In this document: piece by piece, positions 61,733 through 64,000 of the stretch
Position numbering within the stretch: the stretch's first letter is position 1
Layout of the letters: each line of letters opens with the position of its first letter
Source: Roseibacillus persicicus
GTDB lineage: Bacteria; Verrucomicrobiota; Verrucomicrobiia; Verrucomicrobiales; Akkermansiaceae
DNA length: 64,000 nt
Direction: 5' to 3'
Assembly (NCBI RefSeq): GCF_014651675.1
Contig: NZ_BMXI01000004.1
Span: forward strand, 186,001-250,000
The notes under the pieces: model-generated
Told to the model about the DNA's origin: nothing
What the model saw: only the letters and a program-made list of their open reading frames with translations
Databases searched by the model: none
Translations under genes and position numbers: made by a program

Positions 61733-62371
61733 ATGACCGCAATGAACATCTGGGTAGTCGAGGACGATTCGGGCTATCGTCGCACGCTGCAACGCTTGCT
61801 GAATCGCGATCAGGATATCTCCTGCCCCCAGGTCTTTGCCTCTTGCCAACCGCTGTTTGACACCCTCTCTGCCGAATCGCATCCCGACCTCATTCTGATG
61901 GACCTCGGTTTGCCCGGGATGAGCGGAGTCGAAGGGATTCAGAAGCTGGCCGAGCTGGCCCCGAACATCGTGGTCGTGGTGCTCACGGTGTTTTCTGCTA
62001 AAGAAAAAGTCATGGATGCCTTGGATGCCGGGGCTGCGGGCTACTTGCTCAAGTCGGCCACTCCGCGGGAAATCATTCGCGGATTAAAAGGCGCTTCCGA
62101 AGGAGGAGTCCCACTGAGTCCGGCCATCGCGAAAACAGTGCTGGAGGAAATGAACTCTTCCCCCTCGCCTGAAGACTTCGACCTTTCGGAAAGAGAATTG
62201 GAAGTGCTGCAATTGTTGGCCGAAGGATTGGCGAATAAACAGATTGCGGAGAGGCTGAATATTAGTCCCTTCACGGTGAATTTTCACTTCCGGAATCTCT
62301 ACAAGAAACTGCAGGTTCAGTCTCAACCAGCGGCAGTTGCAAAGGCGTTTCGGGCCGGCTTGCTGAGTTAA
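61733..62371 (+). CDS. LuxR/NarL-family response regulator
   Basis: 212 residues. Receiver domain 1-120: VVEDDSGYRRTL with the acidic pair, LILMDLGLPGMSG with the phospho-Asp, VVLTVFSAKEKV and AGYLLKSATPREI with the conserved Lys. The C-terminal LuxR helix-turn-helix (about 148-212) reads DLSERELEVLQLLAEGLANK, QIAERLNISPFTVNFHFRNL, YKKLQVQ. It pairs with the kinase gene 6 bases upstream. Targets are unknown; a perfect palindrome 62 bases after its stop and the secreted protein genes beyond are candidates. Confidence 0.95.
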   Translation: MTAMNIWVVEDDSGYRRTLQRLLNRDQDISCPQVFASCQPLFDTLSAESHPDLILMDLGLPGMSGVEGIQKLAELAPNIVVVVLTVFSAKEKVMDALDAGAAGYLLKSATPREIIRGLKGASEGGVPLSPAIAKTVLEEMNSSPSPEDFDLSERELEVLQLLAEGLANKQIAERLNISPFTVNFHFRNLYKKLQVQSQPAAVAKAFRAGLLS

Positions 62372-62433
62372 AGAGCCGCTTGAATCCAAAGCGAGACGTC
62401 CCTCCTACTTATTCGAGTGGGTAGGCAAGGCAG

Positions 62434-62453
62434 TCAACTTGTGTCCAAGTTGA
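62434..62453. promoter_or_regulatory. Perfect 8-base palindrome upstream of PEP-CTERM genes
   Basis: TCAACTTG and its exact complement CAAGTTGA are separated by TGTC, in the 162-base gap between the response regulator gene and the first PEP-CTERM-like gene, 80 bases ahead of its start. It could be an operator for the adjacent LuxR-type regulator or a small hairpin ending the two-component operon. No T tract follows it. Confidence 0.4.
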
Positions 62454-62533
62454 TGAAGTTGGCACAAGAACCTTCGCGGGCATAGCTATCGCGGCAGGTT
62501 AGCAGCAAAAAATATGCCAAAACACCTAAAACC

Positions 62534-63493
62534 ATGAAAAACCTCCTTCATCATACTCTAGCTAGCTCTCTCTTAGTCGGATCGGTCTCGGCCGCAACAA
62601 GGTATATCGGTCCCGTCTTCGACCTCTTCGACGACACTGCCACCACGAACACCAATGCCGACAATTGGACCAATGGAACCCCCGGTGCGGGTAACGATGG
62701 CAGCGTTGCCAGCAACTTCGATTTCTCAACCTTTGGGGCAAGCAACAACGGTAACGTCAATCCCCTGCCGAGCGGCACCTTCAGCGTAACGCAAACTGCT
62801 GGGGCAGGAACAGGCGGACAGTGGAACTTAGCCGGTAATTCCGATTTCACATACAATCTCAACGGCGGGAGTATCACCAGTACTGCGGGAACATTCTTCA
62901 TCAATGGCAACACCTTTAATGTTGCTGGAGGAGATCTGACCGCGAACACGATGCGCGTTTTGGGTAATCTCAATATCTCCAGCGGGTCAATCGCTGTGCC
63001 GGCCCTGGATATGGAAACCAACTCAGTTCTCACCCAAACGGGAGGCACAATTACCACGACCTCGGCTATCGTTCTTACTCAGTCCAACTCAGGTTCGAAA
63101 GTCGCAAACTTAGTAGGAGGCTCCTACAGCAATAGCTCCGCTTCCTTCTTGTTTGCGAATGCAAACATGGCCATTGGAATTGGTGGCGACTTTGTCTTGG
63201 ATGCTGGTTCCGCCACTGGCCTTTTCAACAATACCGGAGGCACCTCGACGATTAATTTCGCCTCTGATTGGACTGGCTCTCTGACACTGGATTCCGTGAC
63301 CGCATGGGATGATGTGTTCGAGGCGGAGGTGGGCCGAGTCACGGTTGAAGGAGTCAACATTGGTTCTGGCGAATTCGAAACCTATTTCCTCAACAACGCC
63401 GGGGTCATCACCTTGGTTCCCGAGCCTTCTACCGCGCTGTTGAGCCTTATCGCTTGCGGCGGTCTCTTCGTGCGTCGCCGTCGCCATTCCTAA
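62534..63493 (+). CDS. Secreted beta-repeat protein with PEP-CTERM sorting tail
   Basis: 319 residues. Signal peptide MKNLLHHTLASSLLVGSVSA. The body is a low-complexity, Asn/Gly/Thr/Ser-rich beta structure (NLNGGSITSTAGTFFINGNT, DLTANTMRVLGNLNISSGS) like autotransporter-type beta-helices. The end VPEPSTALLSLIACGGLFVR plus RRRHS is a PEP-CTERM signal: motif, hydrophobic helix, basic tail. Such proteins are cut and sorted by an exosortase and linked to the cell surface or exopolysaccharide. No exosortase is in the window. The next gene, 33 bases downstream, is a close paralogue. Confidence 0.88.
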   Translation: MKNLLHHTLASSLLVGSVSAATRYIGPVFDLFDDTATTNTNADNWTNGTPGAGNDGSVASNFDFSTFGASNNGNVNPLPSGTFSVTQTAGAGTGGQWNLAGNSDFTYNLNGGSITSTAGTFFINGNTFNVAGGDLTANTMRVLGNLNISSGSIAVPALDMETNSVLTQTGGTITTTSAIVLTQSNSGSKVANLVGGSYSNSSASFLFANANMAIGIGGDFVLDAGSATGLFNNTGGTSTINFASDWTGSLTLDSVTAWDDVFEAEVGRVTVEGVNIGSGEFETYFLNNAGVITLVPEPSTALLSLIACGGLFVRRRRHS

Positions 63494-63526
63494 ACCTAAG
63501 ACGGAATTTTCACATAGCGGCAAATT

Positions 63527-64000
63527 ATGAAACTCAAAAAACTCCCTCCATTTATCGCACTCGCACTGGGCGTCCAGATTGCCGGTGCCCAAACAAACTA
63601 TACCGGACCAGTCTTCGACCTCTTTGCGGGCGAGGGCGACTGGAGCAACGCAACTCCGGGTGAAGGCAATGATGGCACGATTGCCATCGACTACGATTTC
63701 ACGACTTTAGGCGCAGCCGATAACGGAAATGTGAACCCCCTTCCGAGTGGCGCTTATAGTGTGACCCAGACCGCGGGTGACGGAACTGGTGGGCAGTGGA
63801 ACTTAGCTCAGAACCCTGATTTCACCTACAATTTGAATGGTGGAAGCCTGACCAGCACCGGTGGCACTGTCTTCGTTAATGGTCATACTCTCAATATTGA
63901 TGGGGGCTCGCTGAGCAAGACTGGGGGTGAAACCCGCGTCGCAAGTGGTGGAGCCTTGAATCTTTATACCGGTAGCTACACTGGGACGAACACCAGACTG
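63527..64000 (+). CDS. Paralogous secreted beta-repeat protein, partial (C-terminus beyond window)
   Basis: 158 codons from the ATG at 63527 to the right edge with no stop. Signal peptide MKLKKLPPFIALALGVQIAG. The mature part closely follows the upstream gene: YTGPVFDLF, NGNVNPLPSG, SVTQTAGDGTGGQWNLA and FTYNLNGGSLTSTGGTVF recur with few changes, so the two arose by tandem duplication. It lacks about 15 residues of the upstream copy near position 35. A PEP-CTERM tail is expected past the window edge but cannot be seen. Confidence 0.85.
   Translation, partial: MKLKKLPPFIALALGVQIAGAQTNYTGPVFDLFAGEGDWSNATPGEGNDGTIAIDYDFTTLGAADNGNVNPLPSGAYSVTQTAGDGTGGQWNLAQNPDFTYNLNGGSLTSTGGTVFVNGHTLNIDGGSLSKTGGETRVASGGALNLYTGSYTGTNTRL

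Noticed and set aside
1-64000. CRISPR arrays, prophage, insertion sequences, rRNA
   Set aside because: I saw no regularly spaced direct repeats, phage structural genes, transposase motifs or rRNA-like sequence.

Overview
The window looks like a chromosomal segment of a free-living, aerobic verrucomicrobium, probably of the Verrucomicrobiales. This rests on gene content and I cannot refine it without a search. The pointers are a secreted beta-structured protein ending in a PEP-CTERM-like tail (VPEPSTALL, hydrophobic stretch, RRRR), a DUF1080 protein, a formylglycine sulfatase, a GH97 glycosidase, very large secreted multidomain proteins, and dispersed intergenic repeats of the 'cgcagatgaacgcagat' type common in Verrucomicrobia and Planctomycetes. 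The sequence is GC-rich. I found no tRNA, rRNA, CRISPR array, prophage or transposase.

Layout. 1-5.9 kb: two envelope proteins on the minus strand (one cut by the window edge, one a membrane pseudokinase), then priA, which carries repeat-derived DNA in frame, then a LysR regulator divergent from a small ferredoxin. 6.4-16.3 kb: two translationally coupled genes for secreted haem/copper proteins. The first is an MbnP domain fused to a MauG/MbnH-type di-haem enzyme. The second is a 2729-residue protein joining a copper-radical (galactose oxidase-like) domain, PA14, LamG, PKD and beta-propeller modules, a second di-haem peroxidase domain and three CBM6-like modules. 16.3-24.3 kb: an NAD and ADP-ribose regulon in two transcription units, pncB-nadE-Nudix and NADAR-nrtR-pncA-ADP-ribosylglycohydrolase-kptA/macro. 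Both units are preceded by the same AGTGT-N7-ACACT palindrome, the likely NrtR operator. Together they cover nicotinamide salvage, final NAD synthesis and removal of ADP-ribose products, including a one-chain fusion of RNA 2'-phosphotransferase with a macro domain.

24.4-36.9 kb: mostly housekeeping genes (DUF1080 protein, NYN nuclease, glutaredoxin, RibD-like reductase, proA, proB, a CBS-containing family II pyrophosphatase, argS), then a sulfatase coupled to nspC, a repeat-filled gap and ruvB. 37-43 kb: a GH97 glycosidase, a WYL regulator with two VOC genes sharing a perfect palindromic operator, and a ClpX-like AAA+ ATPase without the zinc domain coupled to a small membrane protein. 43-53.5 kb: an 1806-residue secreted protein of unknown function, a small gene between inverted copies of a short palindromic repeat, an SRPBCC/effector-binding protein, a DUF4174-like protein, mpl and an exported protein of unknown function. 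53.6-59.3 kb: a PDZ/HEAT secreted protein, a lipoprotein phosphatase, an alpha/beta hydrolase and two overlapping sugar isomerase-family genes. 59.6-64 kb: a two-component system whose kinase has a large duplicated extracellular region, followed by two tandem paralogous secreted beta-repeat proteins, the second cut by the window edge.

The strongest candidates for new biology are the MbnP-MauG fusion coupled to the oxidase/peroxidase megaprotein, and the NrtR-controlled ADP-ribose cluster with its KptA-macro fusion.
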